Shown here: piece after piece, positions 34,267 to 43,631 of the stretch | Layout of the letters: each line of letters begins with the position of its first letter | Numbering within the stretch: the stretch's first letter is position 1 | Assembly: GCF_015565955.1 (NCBI RefSeq) | Contig: NZ_CP064760.1 | Span: 992,001 to 1,056,000, forward strand | Length of the DNA stretch: 64,000 bases | Direction: 5' to 3' | DNA from: Microbacterium schleiferi | Lineage (GTDB): Bacteria; Actinomycetota; Actinomycetes; Actinomycetales; Microbacteriaceae | The notes under the pieces: generated by a model | Database searches by the model: none | What the model was told of the DNA's origin: nothing | What the model saw: only the letters and a program-made list of their open reading frames with translations | Position numbers and translations under genes: made by a program

Positions 34267-35555
34267 ATGACCGATCCCGAATCGCAGGGGCGCCCCGGAG
34301 CCGGGCTGAGCAGGCGAGGTCTGCTCGGCCTGGCACTGGGCGCCGGTGCCGCGGGCGTTGCGGTCGGCGTCGGCGGCGCCGCGCTGGTCGCACGCGCTAC
34401 CGACCCGAGGGCAGCATCACCCGCCGATACGCATCCCTTCTTCGGGGAGCACCCGTCCGGGATTACGACGGAGGTGCAAGACCACCTGCACTTCGCGGCG
34501 TTCGATGTCATGGATACGACCAGCCGGGACGAGCTCATCGAGTTGCTTCAGGACTGGAGCTATGCCGCCTCGAGGATGATGCTCGGCCTCGAGGTGAGCG
34601 CGTCGGGCGCGATTGGCGGCTCACCAGACGCGCCACCGGACGATACCGGCGAGGCGCTTGGGCTGCCGGCGAGCAACCTGACCATCACCGTCGGATTCGG
34701 GCCGACGCTGTTCCGCACCGACGAGGGGCCGACCGTTTCGGTCTTGCGGATCAGGCTCCGCCGGCGCTCGCGATGCTGCCCCCGTTTCTCGGCGACGACC
34801 TCGACCCCGGACACAGTGGCGGGGACCTGTGCATTCAGGCATGCGCCGATGATCCGCAGGTCGCCGTGCACGCTGTGCGCAACCTCAGTCGCATCGCTTT
34901 CGGGAGAGCGCGACTGCGCTGGTCTCAACTCGGGTTCGGGCGCACCTCCCGGACGTCTGCGCAGCAACAGACCCCGCGCAACCTCTTTGGATTCAAAGAC
35001 GGCACCGCCAACCTCCTCGCCACCGACGAGCAGGCCCTTGCCGAGCACGTCTGGGTCTCGACGGAGGACGGCCCCGCGTGGCTGGCCGGCGGTTCGTATC
35101 TCGTCGCTCGAAAGATCGCGATGAAGATCGAGACGTGGGACCGGGTTCGTCTTGCCGAGCAAGAACAGATCACCGGCCGCACCAAGGGCAGCGGTGCACC
35201 CCTGAGCGGCGGAGACGAATTCACTCCGCCCGACTTCGCCGCCGCGTGGGGATCCGGCATGCCCACGATCGACCCGGCATCCCACGTCGCCCGCGCGCAC
35301 CCCGACGCCAACGGCGGCATCCGGATGCTGCGCCGTGGCTACAACTACGTCGACGGCAACACGGCCCTGGGCAGGCTCGACGCTGGCCTGTTCTTTCTCG
35401 CGTATGTGCGCTCGCCCGAGCGCTTCATCACCGTCCAGAGGTCGGTCGCGACGGACCTCATGATGGAGTATCTCCTCACGATCGGGTCGGGGATCTGGGC
35501 TGTACCCCCGGCGCCGGCCGAGGGTTCCTTCATCGGCGCGGCGCTGTTCGCGTAG
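34267..35555 (+). CDS. efeB: Dye-decolorizing peroxidase EfeB, Tat-exported (frameshifted)
   Basis: Haem peroxidase of the DyP family, exported folded by the Tat route; in EfeUOB it is thought to oxidise ferrous iron or release iron from haem. The twin-arginine signal is LSRRGLLGLALGAGAAG (Arg16-Arg17). The haem motif GFKDGTAN is present. The corrected length is 429 residues. The frame is lost at the G4 run 34725-34728; one G restores TDEGADRFGLADQAPPALAM. I use the ATG at 34267 with CTGGAG upstream; a GTG at 34261 overlaps the efeO stop and is the alternative. Confidence 0.87.
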
Positions 35556-35602
35556 CCGGAATGCCGCCAGAGCGTGCGTGCCTGGAGTAGTCTCGGGCGT
35601 CG

Positions 35603-36526
35603 ATGACGCTTACCGATGACGCTCGAGAACGGGACGCCGCGATCCCCGATCTCGACTGGCGGGTCTTCCCGGCGGGCACTGTGCGCGACGACCTCGATGC
35701 CCCGAGCGGGCGCCTCGCGCGCGTGAGTCTGGGAACCGGAACTCGGGGGAGGGTCGTGCTCTTTCCGGGCGTGACCGGTTCCAAAGAGGACTTCACGCTC
35801 ATGCTGCCGCTGCTTGCTGAGGCCGGCTACCGGGTCGAGGCGTACGATCTCGCTGGCCAGTACGAATCGCGGGATGCCGGACCCGAGAACCTCGACCCGC
35901 CCCGCGCGCGGTACGACTATCCGCTGTTCATCGACGATCTGACGGCAGTGCTCGAGTGTCGGCCGGGCCCCGCGCACGTCCTCGGCTACTCCTTCGCGGG
36001 TCTCGTGTCACAACTGATCCTCGCCGAGCGGCCCGAACTGTTCGCCACGCTGACTCTGCTTTCGACGCCGCCAGCGACCGGGCAAGTTTTCCGAGGAGTC
36101 AAGCGGATCGGGCGCTTCAGCAGTCTTGCGGGTCCGCGAAGCGGCGCGTCTTTGCTGCTCTGGGGCATCCGGAACAACTTGAACCGGGTCCCGCCGCAAC
36201 GGATCGCGTTCGTTCGCGAGCGGTTCGCCCTCACGCGGCGAGAGAGCGTCGACGACATCGTGGGTCTCATGATGCGGATGCCGGATGTCGCCGACGCCGT
36301 GCGCGCCGCATCCGTGCCCACGCTCGTCGCGACAGGGGCGCACGATCTCTGGTCGACCGAGCAGTACCTTTCCTACGCCCAGCGCATCGGCGCACAGGTC
36401 GCGGTGTATGAGACGGGACACAGTCCGTGCGAGACCGCGCCCCATCAACTGGTTCGTGACATGCTCGCGATGTTCGCGGAGGTCGATGGCCCGGCCGACG
36501 GGTCCGGAACCGAGGCCGGGGAATAG
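35603..36526 (+). CDS. Alpha/beta hydrolase
   Basis: Alpha/beta-hydrolase fold enzyme of 307 residues. It has the oxyanion region VVLFPGVTGSKEDF, the nucleophile elbow LGYSFAGLVSQ (Ser), an acidic residue in VATGAHDLWSTEQ and a histidine in YETGHSPCETAPH. The family is broad (esterases, haloperoxidases, C-C hydrolases), so the substrate is unknown. TAGTCT 9 nt before the ATG may be a near-leaderless promoter. It stands alone between efeB and the monooxygenase operon. Confidence 0.8.
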   Translation: MTLTDDARERDAAIPDLDWRVFPAGTVRDDLDAPSGRLARVSLGTGTRGRVVLFPGVTGSKEDFTLMLPLLAEAGYRVEAYDLAGQYESRDAGPENLDPPRARYDYPLFIDDLTAVLECRPGPAHVLGYSFAGLVSQLILAERPELFATLTLLSTPPATGQVFRGVKRIGRFSSLAGPRSGASLLLWGIRNNLNRVPPQRIAFVRERFALTRRESVDDIVGLMMRMPDVADAVRAASVPTLVATGAHDLWSTEQYLSYAQRIGAQVAVYETGHSPCETAPHQLVRDMLAMFAEVDGPADGSGTEAGE

Positions 36527-36542
36527 AACCGTCGCGGTCGCG

Positions 36543-36572
36543 TTGCACAAGATACATTCAGTTGCATAGATC
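36543..36572 (+). promoter_or_regulatory. Promoter of the monooxygenase-reductase operon
   Basis: -35 TTGCAC (36543-36548), 18-bp spacer, -10 TAGATC (36567-36572). The hexamer GTTGCA is repeated at 36542 and 36561, and TGCA occurs at both ends, so a regulator could bind across the promoter. Confidence 0.55.
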
Positions 36573-36605
36573 GGTCCTCACCCCGGGCCGAGAGCGGAGA
36601 GCACG

Positions 36606-37810
36606 ATGAGCCAAATGCAGTTCGGGATCTTCACGGTCAGCGATATCACCGAGGACCCGACGACCGGGCACACTCCCAGCGAGGCCGAGCGGATCCGCGC
36701 GACCCTGCAGATCGCCAAGCACGCTGAAGAGGTCGGGCTCGATGTCTTCGCCCTCGGCGAGCACCACAATCCGCCGTTCTGGTCTTCTTCACCGACGACC
36801 ACGCTCGCCTACATCGCGGGCCAGACCGAGCGCATTCTGCTCTCGACGGCCACGACCCTCATCACCACCAACGACCCGGTCAAGATCGCGGAAGACTACG
36901 CGATGCTCCAGCACGTTTCGGGTGGCCGGGCCGACCTCATCCTGGGACGTGGCAATACCGGCCCTGTCTACCCGTGGTTCGGGAAGGACATCCGCCAGGG
37001 ACTGAACCTCGCGGTCGAGAACTACGCGCTGCTGCATCGGCTGTGGCGCGAGGATGTCGTGGACTGGCAGGGCCAATTCCGCACGCCCCTGCAGGGCTTC
37101 ACTTCGACGCCGCGGCCGCTCGACGGCGTGCCCCCGTTCGTCTGGCACGGCTCGATCCGCACGCCCGAGATCGCCGAGCAGGCCGCGTACTACGGCGACG
37201 GGTTCTTCGCGAACAACATCTTCTGGCCCACCGAGCACTTCCAGCGGCTGGTCACGCTCTATCGTGAGCGGTTCGCGCACTACGGTCACGGCACTCCGGA
37301 ACAGGCGATCGTGGGCCTGGGCGGACAGGTGTTCATGCACCGCAACTCCCAGGAGGCGGTGCGGGAATTCCGCCCCTACTTCGACAACGCCCCGGTGTAC
37401 GGGAACGGGCCCAGCTTGGAAGACTTCACCGAGATGACGCCGTTGACGGTCGGCTCGCCGCAGCAGGTCATCGACCGGTACGCGGCGATGCGGGATCACT
37501 TCGGTGACTACCAGCGCCAGATGTTCCTGATCGATCACGCCGGCCTGCCCCTGAAGACCGTGCTCGAGCAGCTGGACATCCTCGGCGGCGAGGTCGTTCC
37601 GGTGCTCCGAAAGGAGCTCGCGAAGGATCGCCCGGCGGGCGTTGCCGATGCGCCGACTCACGAGCGCCTCGTGGCAGCGGCCGGGGGAGCGCGGGAAGCT
37701 CGCCCCGTCCTAACCGCGGTGACAATGTCACGGGTGGTTCGCCCTACCGGGACAGCGCTCCGCTTGCCGGCGCCGCGTTCGGGGCCGCCGCGACCCGTCA
37801 GGGGGCGTGA
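36606..37810 (+). CDS. LLM-class FMN-dependent oxidoreductase, CE1758 family (frameshifted)
   Basis: Luciferase-like monooxygenase fold that uses reduced FMN. Segments are FGIFTVSDITEDPTTGHTP, VFALGEHHNPPFWSSSP, AEDYAMLQHVSGGRADLILG and RGNTGPVYPWFGKDIRQGL. As written it runs into the next gene as one 581-residue frame, but adding one C to the C4 run 37703-37706 gives the tail RGDNVTGGSPYRDSAPLAG and a TGA at 37808, one base before the reductase ATG. The true protein is 401 residues. The natural substrate is unknown. Confidence 0.85.
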
Positions 37811-37811
37811 G

Positions 37812-38455
37812 ATGACCACGCGACGTCTTGCCGTTGTCGCCGCAGGGCTCTCCAACCCGTCATCCACGCGGCTGCTCGCCGATCGGCTGACAGAGGCCGT
37901 CCGTGCACAGCTCGCCGAGCGGGAGATCGAGATGGGGGTCGATGTGGTCGAGTTGCGTGAGCACGCTCACGCGATCACCGACAACCTCCTCACGGGGTTC
38001 GCTCGTCCCGAGCTCGCTGCCGCGATCGAGACGGTGACGTCGGCGGATGCCGTCATCGCCGTCACCCCGATCTTCACGACAAGCTACTCGGGTCTGTTCA
38101 AGTCCTTCATCGACATCCTTGATCCGGATTCGCTGCGCGGGATGCCTGTGCTGCTGGCCGCCACCGGGGATCGCCGCGGCACTCGCTCGCGCTCGACTAC
38201 GCGATGCGACCGCTGTTCACGTATCTGCATGCTGAACCCGTCTCGACATCCGTTTTCGCGGCCGCCGAGGACTGGGCCGGCGACGGGGAGGGCGCGACCT
38301 CGCTGCGGTCCCGAATCGACCGGGCAGCCGGAGAGCTTGCGGAGGCTGTGACCCGACGCGCGTCTGCCTCCATCGCCGACCCGTTCGATCCGGCGACCTA
38401 TCTGGGTGAGGGACGGTCGTTCGAGAGCCTGCTCGGCGGTGGCGCCGGCGACTGA
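37812..38455 (+). CDS. NAD(P)H-dependent FMN reductase, CE1759-like (frameshifted)
   Basis: Flavodoxin-fold flavin reductase, likely to supply reduced FMN to the monooxygenase just upstream. The N-terminus MTTRRLAVVAAGLSNPSSTR is the phosphate loop; VIAVTPIFTTSYSGLFKSFI is the second flavin-binding segment. The G4 run 38166-38169 needs one more G to give ATGGSPRHSLALDYAMRPLF, the usual family segment; the corrected protein has 214 residues. TGA-G-ATG spacing couples it to the upstream gene. Confidence 0.85.
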
Positions 38456-38476
38456 TCGGCGTTCACGACCGCGGTC

Positions 38477-39160
38477 TCACCCTTTCCAGCGGTACTCCGT
38501 CTCGGGGCGTCCGGGTGCGCCGTAGCGCGGCGCCCGCGTCACGCGATCGGACTCGGCAAGGAACTCGAGGTAGCGCCGCGCCGAGACGCGAGACATCCCC
38601 AGATCTGCGGCGCACTCGGTAGCAGACCTGGCGGGGCCCGGGCGCAGCACCTCGACGATCCGTTGCAGCGTCTCGGCAGAGAGCCCCTTGGGAAGCTCGG
38701 GCGCGGTGAGGGGTCGCCGTGCCCCGAGCAGGGCGTCGATTTCGGCCTGCGTTGCGGCACCCGATGTGCCGTGGACGCGATCCCGGTACTCGCGGTACTG
38801 TTCGAGCCGGTCCCGGAAGACGGCGAACGAGAAGGGCTTCACGAGGTACTGCACGACCCCTAAGCCCACCATCTGACGGACGACCTCCGCGTCGCGCACT
38901 CCCGTGACGGCGATCACGTCGACGTCAGCTGCCCGCGCGCGGACGTGGCGGAGGACATCCAGCCCCGTGCCATCGGGCATCGTGATGTCCAGGAGCACGA
39001 GATCGATCGGGTGCTCTGTGCGTTGCTCCAGGATCGCCGACACTGCTGCGCGGGCGCCGGTGCATTCCGCGCTCACGCGGAAACCGGGCACGCGCTCGAG
39101 GTACGTGCGGTGCAGTTCGAGAGTGAGCGCGTCGTCGTCAACCACCAGGACAGAGATCAT
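38477..39160 (-). CDS. CitB/DcuR-type response regulator
   Basis: Two-component regulator of 227 residues: receiver domain (VLVVDDDALTLELHRTYLER, Asp in DLVLLDITMPDG, Lys in QYLVKPFSF) and a C-terminal helix-turn-helix (SATECAADLGMSRVSARRYLEFL). This architecture is that of regulators paired with DcuS/CitA kinases, which respond to C4-dicarboxylates or citrate. It is coupled to the kinase by ATGA. No dicarboxylate transporter is adjacent, so the target is open. Confidence 0.9.
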   Translation of the reverse strand: MISVLVVDDDALTLELHRTYLERVPGFRVSAECTGARAAVSAILEQRTEHPIDLVLLDITMPDGTGLDVLRHVRARAADVDVIAVTGVRDAEVVRQMVGLGVVQYLVKPFSFAVFRDRLEQYREYRDRVHGTSGAATQAEIDALLGARRPLTAPELPKGLSAETLQRIVEVLRPGPARSATECAADLGMSRVSARRYLEFLAESDRVTRAPRYGAPGRPETEYRWKG

Positions 39161-40425
39161 TGCAGCCTCCCCGGCAGGATCACCTGGAACGTCGTCGGAT
39201 CGTTGCTGTAATCGACCGCCCCGCCGGCGGCCTCGACAAGGGAGCGAACGAGAGCGAGCCCCACGCCTCGCCCCGTCGTTCCCGCAGGCTTGGACGAGTA
39301 GCCGTGTTCGAAGATGCGCTCGCCGACATCCGCAGAGATGCCCGGACCCGAATCCGACACGCGGATCTCCAGCGCTCCGCCGCCGGCGCGGGCGAAGACG
39401 ACACGGACCCAGCGTGGTTCGTCGCCGACCGACGCGGCATCGAGGGCGTTGTCGATGAGGTTTCCGACCACCGAGACCCCGTCAATGCCGCTGAGTGTGC
39501 TCCGGGGTGCGAGCGGGTCGATCTCGGCATCCCAGCCGACGCCTCGTTCCCGCGCCTGCGCGGCCTTACCCAGCAGCAGGGCCCCGACGGTGGGATCGCC
39601 GTCGCGACGCGCGGCGACTTGATCGACCAGTTCCTGGCTCTGCCGGGACGTTTCGGTCAGGATGTCGATGGCCTCCTGCGTCCGTCCGAGCTCGAGGAGC
39701 GCGACCGCCGTGTGCATCCGGTTGCCGTGCTCGTGGGTCTGCGCGCGCAGCGCTTCGCCGAGGGTCCGAACCGATTCGTAGGAGGACACGGCATCTCGGA
39801 CCTCGCTCGTGGGAAGGTCTCCGGCGAGGCGACGCGTGAACCTGCGCGCCGCGAGTGCCGCGGCAATGCCGAGCGCAGTCAGCACGGCTGCGAGGCCGAG
39901 AACGAAGGGCATCCGTGCCCACACCTGCTGTCCGAGGCTGCTCACCGTCACGCCCACAGCTGCCAGCCCGAGGATCTCTCCGTCAGCTTCTACCGGAACC
40001 ACCGAACGGACGGACGGGCCGAGCGTTCCCGTGAACTCCTCGGTGATCGTGCCCCCTTGTTGCGCGGCTGCGATCGTGCCGAGGTAGGGCTTGCCGATCT
40101 GAGCGGGGTCCGGATGCGTGAGTCGAATACCGTCGGGACGCATCAGCGTGATGAAGTCCACGGGGGTCGCGTCGATGAGGCTCAACGCGTAGGGCTCGAG
40201 GGCCGCGCTGGCTGCGGTATCGGGCTGCGACATCGCCTCGATCACCGAGGGTGTGCGGGCGAGCGTGTTCGCCAGTGACAGCGTGAGTGCCTCCGCATCG
40301 GCGCGCTCGGAGTTCTGCGCGTCGACTGCCAACAGCGTCGCGAGAACCGCCGAGATCGTCACCACGCAGGCCAGGAGCACCACGAAGACGCGGGATGCCG
40401 CACTGCTGCCGACCCTGCTCGCCAC
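39157..40425 (-). CDS. DcuS/CitA-like sensor histidine kinase
   Basis: Membrane sensor kinase of 422 residues. Two helices (about 12-35 and 180-200) bracket an extracellular PAS/Cache-like domain containing TPVDFITLMRPDGIRLTHP, as in CitA and DcuS. The cytoplasmic part has the phosphoacceptor region LRAQTHEHGNRMHTAVALLE (SPOB-like His), NLIDNALDAA (N box), SDSGPGISADVGERIFEHG and GRGVGLALVRSLVEA. The GTG start follows GGGAGG. The ligand is inferred only from the domain type. Confidence 0.88.
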   Translation of the reverse strand: MASRVGSSAASRVFVVLLACVVTISAVLATLLAVDAQNSERADAEALTLSLANTLARTPSVIEAMSQPDTAASAALEPYALSLIDATPVDFITLMRPDGIRLTHPDPAQIGKPYLGTIAAAQQGGTITEEFTGTLGPSVRSVVPVEADGEILGLAAVGVTVSSLGQQVWARMPFVLGLAAVLTALGIAAALAARRFTRRLAGDLPTSEVRDAVSSYESVRTLGEALRAQTHEHGNRMHTAVALLELGRTQEAIDILTETSRQSQELVDQVAARRDGDPTVGALLLGKAAQARERGVGWDAEIDPLAPRSTLSGIDGVSVVGNLIDNALDAASVGDEPRWVRVVFARAGGGALEIRVSDSGPGISADVGERIFEHGYSSKPAGTTGRGVGLALVRSLVEAAGGAVDYSNDPTTFQVILPGRLQ

Positions 40426-40460
40426 GCGGCCCCTCCCTTCGGGCTCGACACGTCCAATAC

Positions 40461-40490
40461 GACCACAACTCCGCTGGCCGCGGTGTTGTC
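40461..40490. repeat. Degenerate copy of the fruA terminator hairpin
   Basis: GACCACAAC (40461-40469) and GGTGTTGTC (40482-40490) share both flanks with the hairpin 120 bp away at 40581-40622 but have a shorter, imperfect stem. It lies between fruA and the sensor kinase start and might be a second, decayed terminator. Confidence 0.4.
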
Positions 40491-40584
40491 GCCGACATTA
40501 CTTCCAGCGCGATGTCCGAAGGGGCACTGGACGACATCAGTATCGGAACGCGTCCAGCGCCATCCCTGACCTGCGTCGCAGACC

Positions 40585-40621
40585 ACAACACCCCGGCCGC
40601 ACCCGACGGCCGGGGTGTTGT
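40585..40621 (-). terminator. Terminator of the fructose operon
   Basis: ACAACACCCCGGCCG (40585-40599), loop CACCCGA, CGGCCGGGGTGTTGT (40607-40621): a 15-bp perfect stem just beyond the fruA stop, ending fruR-fruK-fruA before the sensor kinase gene. Confidence 0.75.
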
Positions 40622-40627
40622 CCGTGA

Positions 40628-42646
40628 TCAGGCGCGCGCGCCGCTGGCCAGCACGCCGCTGGCCTCAGTGTCGTCGGCAGCGCCAGCCGCCTCGACGGTC
40701 TCGGGGCTCGGCCGACGTCCGATGCGCTTGAACGCGATGACCGCGAGCGCGGTGATGACGGTTCCGATCGCGATCGACAGGACGAACCAGAGGATATTCC
40801 CGATCGCGAAGAGGACGAAGAACCCGCCGTGCGGGGCCTGCGAGGTGACGCCGAAGGCCATCGACAGCGCACCGGTGACGGCACCGCCGAGCATCGAGGC
40901 GGGGATCACGCGCAGCGGGTCGGCGGCGGCGAAGGGGATTGCCCCTTCCGAGATGAAGGATGCCCCGAGCAGCCACGCCGCGACACCGTTCTCACGCTCG
41001 ACGGGTGTGAACTGCTTGCGGGCGAGCAAGGTCGAGGCCAGGGCGAGGCCCAGCGGCGGCACCATTCCGGATGCCATGACCGCGGCCATGATCTCGAGCG
41101 GTACCTGGTTGGCGACGGATGCAGCTCCCAGGCCTGCGACGGCGAACGAGTACGCGACCTTGTTGACGGGACCGCCGAGGTCGAAGCACATCATGAGGCC
41201 CAGGATGACGCCGAGCAACACGATTCCCACGCCGGTCAGGCTGTTCAGCCAGTCCGTGAGGGTCGTCATGAGCCAGGCAATCGGCCCGCCGAGGAAGAGG
41301 ATCATGGCTCCGGACGCGGCAATGGACGCCAAGAGCGGAATGATGACGACGGGCATGAGACCGCGCAGCCACCGCGGAGCGGGGATACGCGCGAGGGAAC
41401 CGGCGACGAGCCCCGCGAGGAGGCCGCCGACGATACCTCCGAGGAACCCGGCGTCCATCATGACGGCGATCGTGCCGACGACGAATCCCGGAGCGATGCC
41501 GGGGCGGTCAGCCATCGCGTAGGCGATGAAGCCGGCCAAGGCTGGGACGAGGAAGCCCATCGATGCGGCGCCGATGACGAAGGCGACGGCGCCGATGTAG
41601 GTCTGCAGCCCACCGTCGGGGAGGTTCCAGAGCGAGGATGAAGCCACGATGTCGCCGGCCGTCGCGTTGATGTCGTAGCCGCCGAGCCAGAACGACAGCG
41701 CGATGAGCAGGCCGCCGCCGGCCACGAACGGGATCATGTAGCTGACGCCGGTGAGCAGCCAGCGCTGGAGCTTGCGGCCCACGTGTTCGCTGGCCGTATC
41801 CGTGGTCTCGGTCGTCGGGGCTCCTGAGATACGCGTGGCCGAGGGGTCCGCGGCGGCAGCGAGGGCCTCGTCGATCATCTGCCCGGGAGCTTCGACTCCG
41901 CGTTTGACCGGTCCCTGCACGACGGGCTTGCCGGCAAAGCGAGCGCGGTCGCGAACGTCCACGTCCACGGCGAAGATCACGGCGTCAGCCGCGGCGATGA
42001 CGGCCGGATCCAGGGCTGTCGAGCCGCTCGACCCCTGCGTCTCGACCTCGAGGCGCACGCCACGCTTCTTGGCTTCGGCGACGAGGGCGTCGGCTGCCAT
42101 GTAGGTGTGGGCGATGCCGGTCGGGCAGGCGGTGACGGCGACCAGGAGCCGCTGATCAGCCGCCGGTGCTGGAGCGCTCGCGGCAGGGCTCGCCGCCGGG
42201 GCCGGGGCGATCGCTTCATCGATCAGGGCGACGACCTCCGGGGCAGAGGTTGCAGCGCGCAGCGAGGCGACGAACTCGTCGCGCACGAGCGCGCGGGCGA
42301 TCGTGGAGAGGATCGCGAGGTGATCGGTGTCGGCACCGATCGGCGCGGCGATGAAGAACACGAGGTCGCTCGGATCGTCGTCCCCGAAGTCGACCGGGTC
42401 AGACAGCCGGGCAAACGCAAGGGTCGGCTCGGTCACGGCAGCCGTCCGGCAGTGGGGGATGGCAATGCCGCCGGGCATACCCGTCGAGGTCTGTGCTTCG
42501 CGGGCATGCGCGTCTGTCGCGAGGGCGCGGGCATCGGACGTGCGTCCCGCGCACGCGACGATCGTGCTGAGGGCATCGATGACGTCGCTTGATGTCGCGC
42601 CCAACGCGACATCGAGAGCGACGAGCTCCGTGGTGATGATGGACAT
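40628..42646 (-). CDS. fruA: Fructose PTS transporter subunit IIABC
   Basis: Takes up fructose with phosphorylation to fructose 1-phosphate. The 672 residues run IIA-IIB-IIC: IIA with the phosphorylated His in GGIAIPHCRT (about residue 65), a Pro/Ala linker, IIB with VTACPTGIAHTYMAADAL (Cys acceptor), then IIC with about nine helices including FVAGGGLLIALSFWLGGYD and GASFISEGAIPFAAADP. GAAGGAG precedes the ATG at 42646, which I prefer to 42670. It is the last gene of the fru operon and needs HPr and EI from elsewhere. Confidence 0.95.
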   Translation of the reverse strand: MSIITTELVALDVALGATSSDVIDALSTIVACAGRTSDARALATDAHAREAQTSTGMPGGIAIPHCRTAAVTEPTLAFARLSDPVDFGDDDPSDLVFFIAAPIGADTDHLAILSTIARALVRDEFVASLRAATSAPEVVALIDEAIAPAPAASPAASAPAPAADQRLLVAVTACPTGIAHTYMAADALVAEAKKRGVRLEVETQGSSGSTALDPAVIAAADAVIFAVDVDVRDRARFAGKPVVQGPVKRGVEAPGQMIDEALAAAADPSATRISGAPTTETTDTASEHVGRKLQRWLLTGVSYMIPFVAGGGLLIALSFWLGGYDINATAGDIVASSSLWNLPDGGLQTYIGAVAFVIGAASMGFLVPALAGFIAYAMADRPGIAPGFVVGTIAVMMDAGFLGGIVGGLLAGLVAGSLARIPAPRWLRGLMPVVIIPLLASIAASGAMILFLGGPIAWLMTTLTDWLNSLTGVGIVLLGVILGLMMCFDLGGPVNKVAYSFAVAGLGAASVANQVPLEIMAAVMASGMVPPLGLALASTLLARKQFTPVERENGVAAWLLGASFISEGAIPFAAADPLRVIPASMLGGAVTGALSMAFGVTSQAPHGGFFVLFAIGNILWFVLSIAIGTVITALAVIAFKRIGRRPSPETVEAAGAADDTEASGVLASGARA

Positions 42647-42666
42647 GTTCTCTCCTTCGAAGAACG

Positions 42667-43631
42667 TCACGGCGTGGCGACCGCGGCGGGCAGGTGTATT
42701 TCGGTGACCGTGACCTGGTCAGGGCGGGTGTCAGTGGGGCGCGGGATGGTCGTCCCGGGCAGAGCGACAGCGGCAGAGCCGTAGGCGACCGCGTTCGCGA
42801 GCCGTTCTGCCGGGGAGAGCCCCCTCGCATCGGCGATGAGGTAACCGGCAAGAGAGGAGTCGCCGGCGCCGACCGTGCTGCGCGCGATCACCGGCGGGTG
42901 CGTGGCGTACCAGGCGCCGTCAGTGGTGGCGAGGACCGCGCCGGCGGAGCCGAGCGTTGCCAGAACCGCGGCGATTCCCTCAGCGCGCAGGATCTTGCAC
43001 GCCTCCGCGACCGCTCGCGGGTCCCCGAGCGAGGCGGGATCGGTCCCGGTGAGCTCGGCGAGTTCCTCCAGGTTCGGCTTGATCAGGTCGATCCGCACTC
43101 CCGCGGTGCGCAGGGCGGTCAGCGGTGCGCCCGAGGTGTCGACCGCGATCCGGATCTCGGGCGCCGCAATCCGGGCCGTCCGCGCCAGATCGGCGAGCAG
43201 CTCGACATCTGCGGCCGGGGGAGCGAGCCGGCAAGGACGATCCAGCTCGAGCGTGGTGCTTCCGCAGCGACGACCTCGTGCAGGGCTGCGACGGCCGAAG
43301 CGCTCAGCGGAGAGCCGGGCTCGTTGATCTTCGTCGTCGTGCCATCCGGCTCGGCCAGCGAGATATTCGTGCGCACCGTGGCGCCGGGGTCGACCGTCAC
43401 GACCGCCAGTCCGCTCTCGACGAGCTCACGGACATAGGGGTCGTGGTAGTCAGCCCGCACGATCGCCCGGGTGGCGACGGATGCGTGCGCCAAGGCCCGC
43501 GAGACGTTCACACCCTTCCCGGCGGCCTGAGACGTCACCGCGCTTGCGCGAAGCACCGCGTCGCGGACGAGAGGAGAGGGGAGCTGGATGGTGCGATCGA
43601 CGCTCGGGTTGATCGTGACCGTGACGATCAT
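42667..43631 (-). CDS. fruK: 1-phosphofructokinase (frameshifted)
   Basis: PfkB-family kinase that turns fructose 1-phosphate, the product of FruA, into fructose 1,6-bisphosphate. Segments: VTVTINPSVDRTIQLP, SQAAGKGVNVSRALA, LIKPNLEELAELTG and the catalytic STVGAGDSSLAGYL. The frame is lost at the G5 run 43217-43221; one more C on the coding strand restores LAGSLPPAADVELLADL, giving 321 residues, the usual length. Its ATG overlaps the fruR stop by 4 nt. Confidence 0.88.

Noticed and set aside
36606..38351. A 581-residue fusion of the LLM monooxygenase and the FMN reductase.
   Set aside because: The join exists only because a C is missing at 37703-37706. The other frame encodes the normal C-terminus of the monooxygenase and a TGA one base before the reductase ATG.
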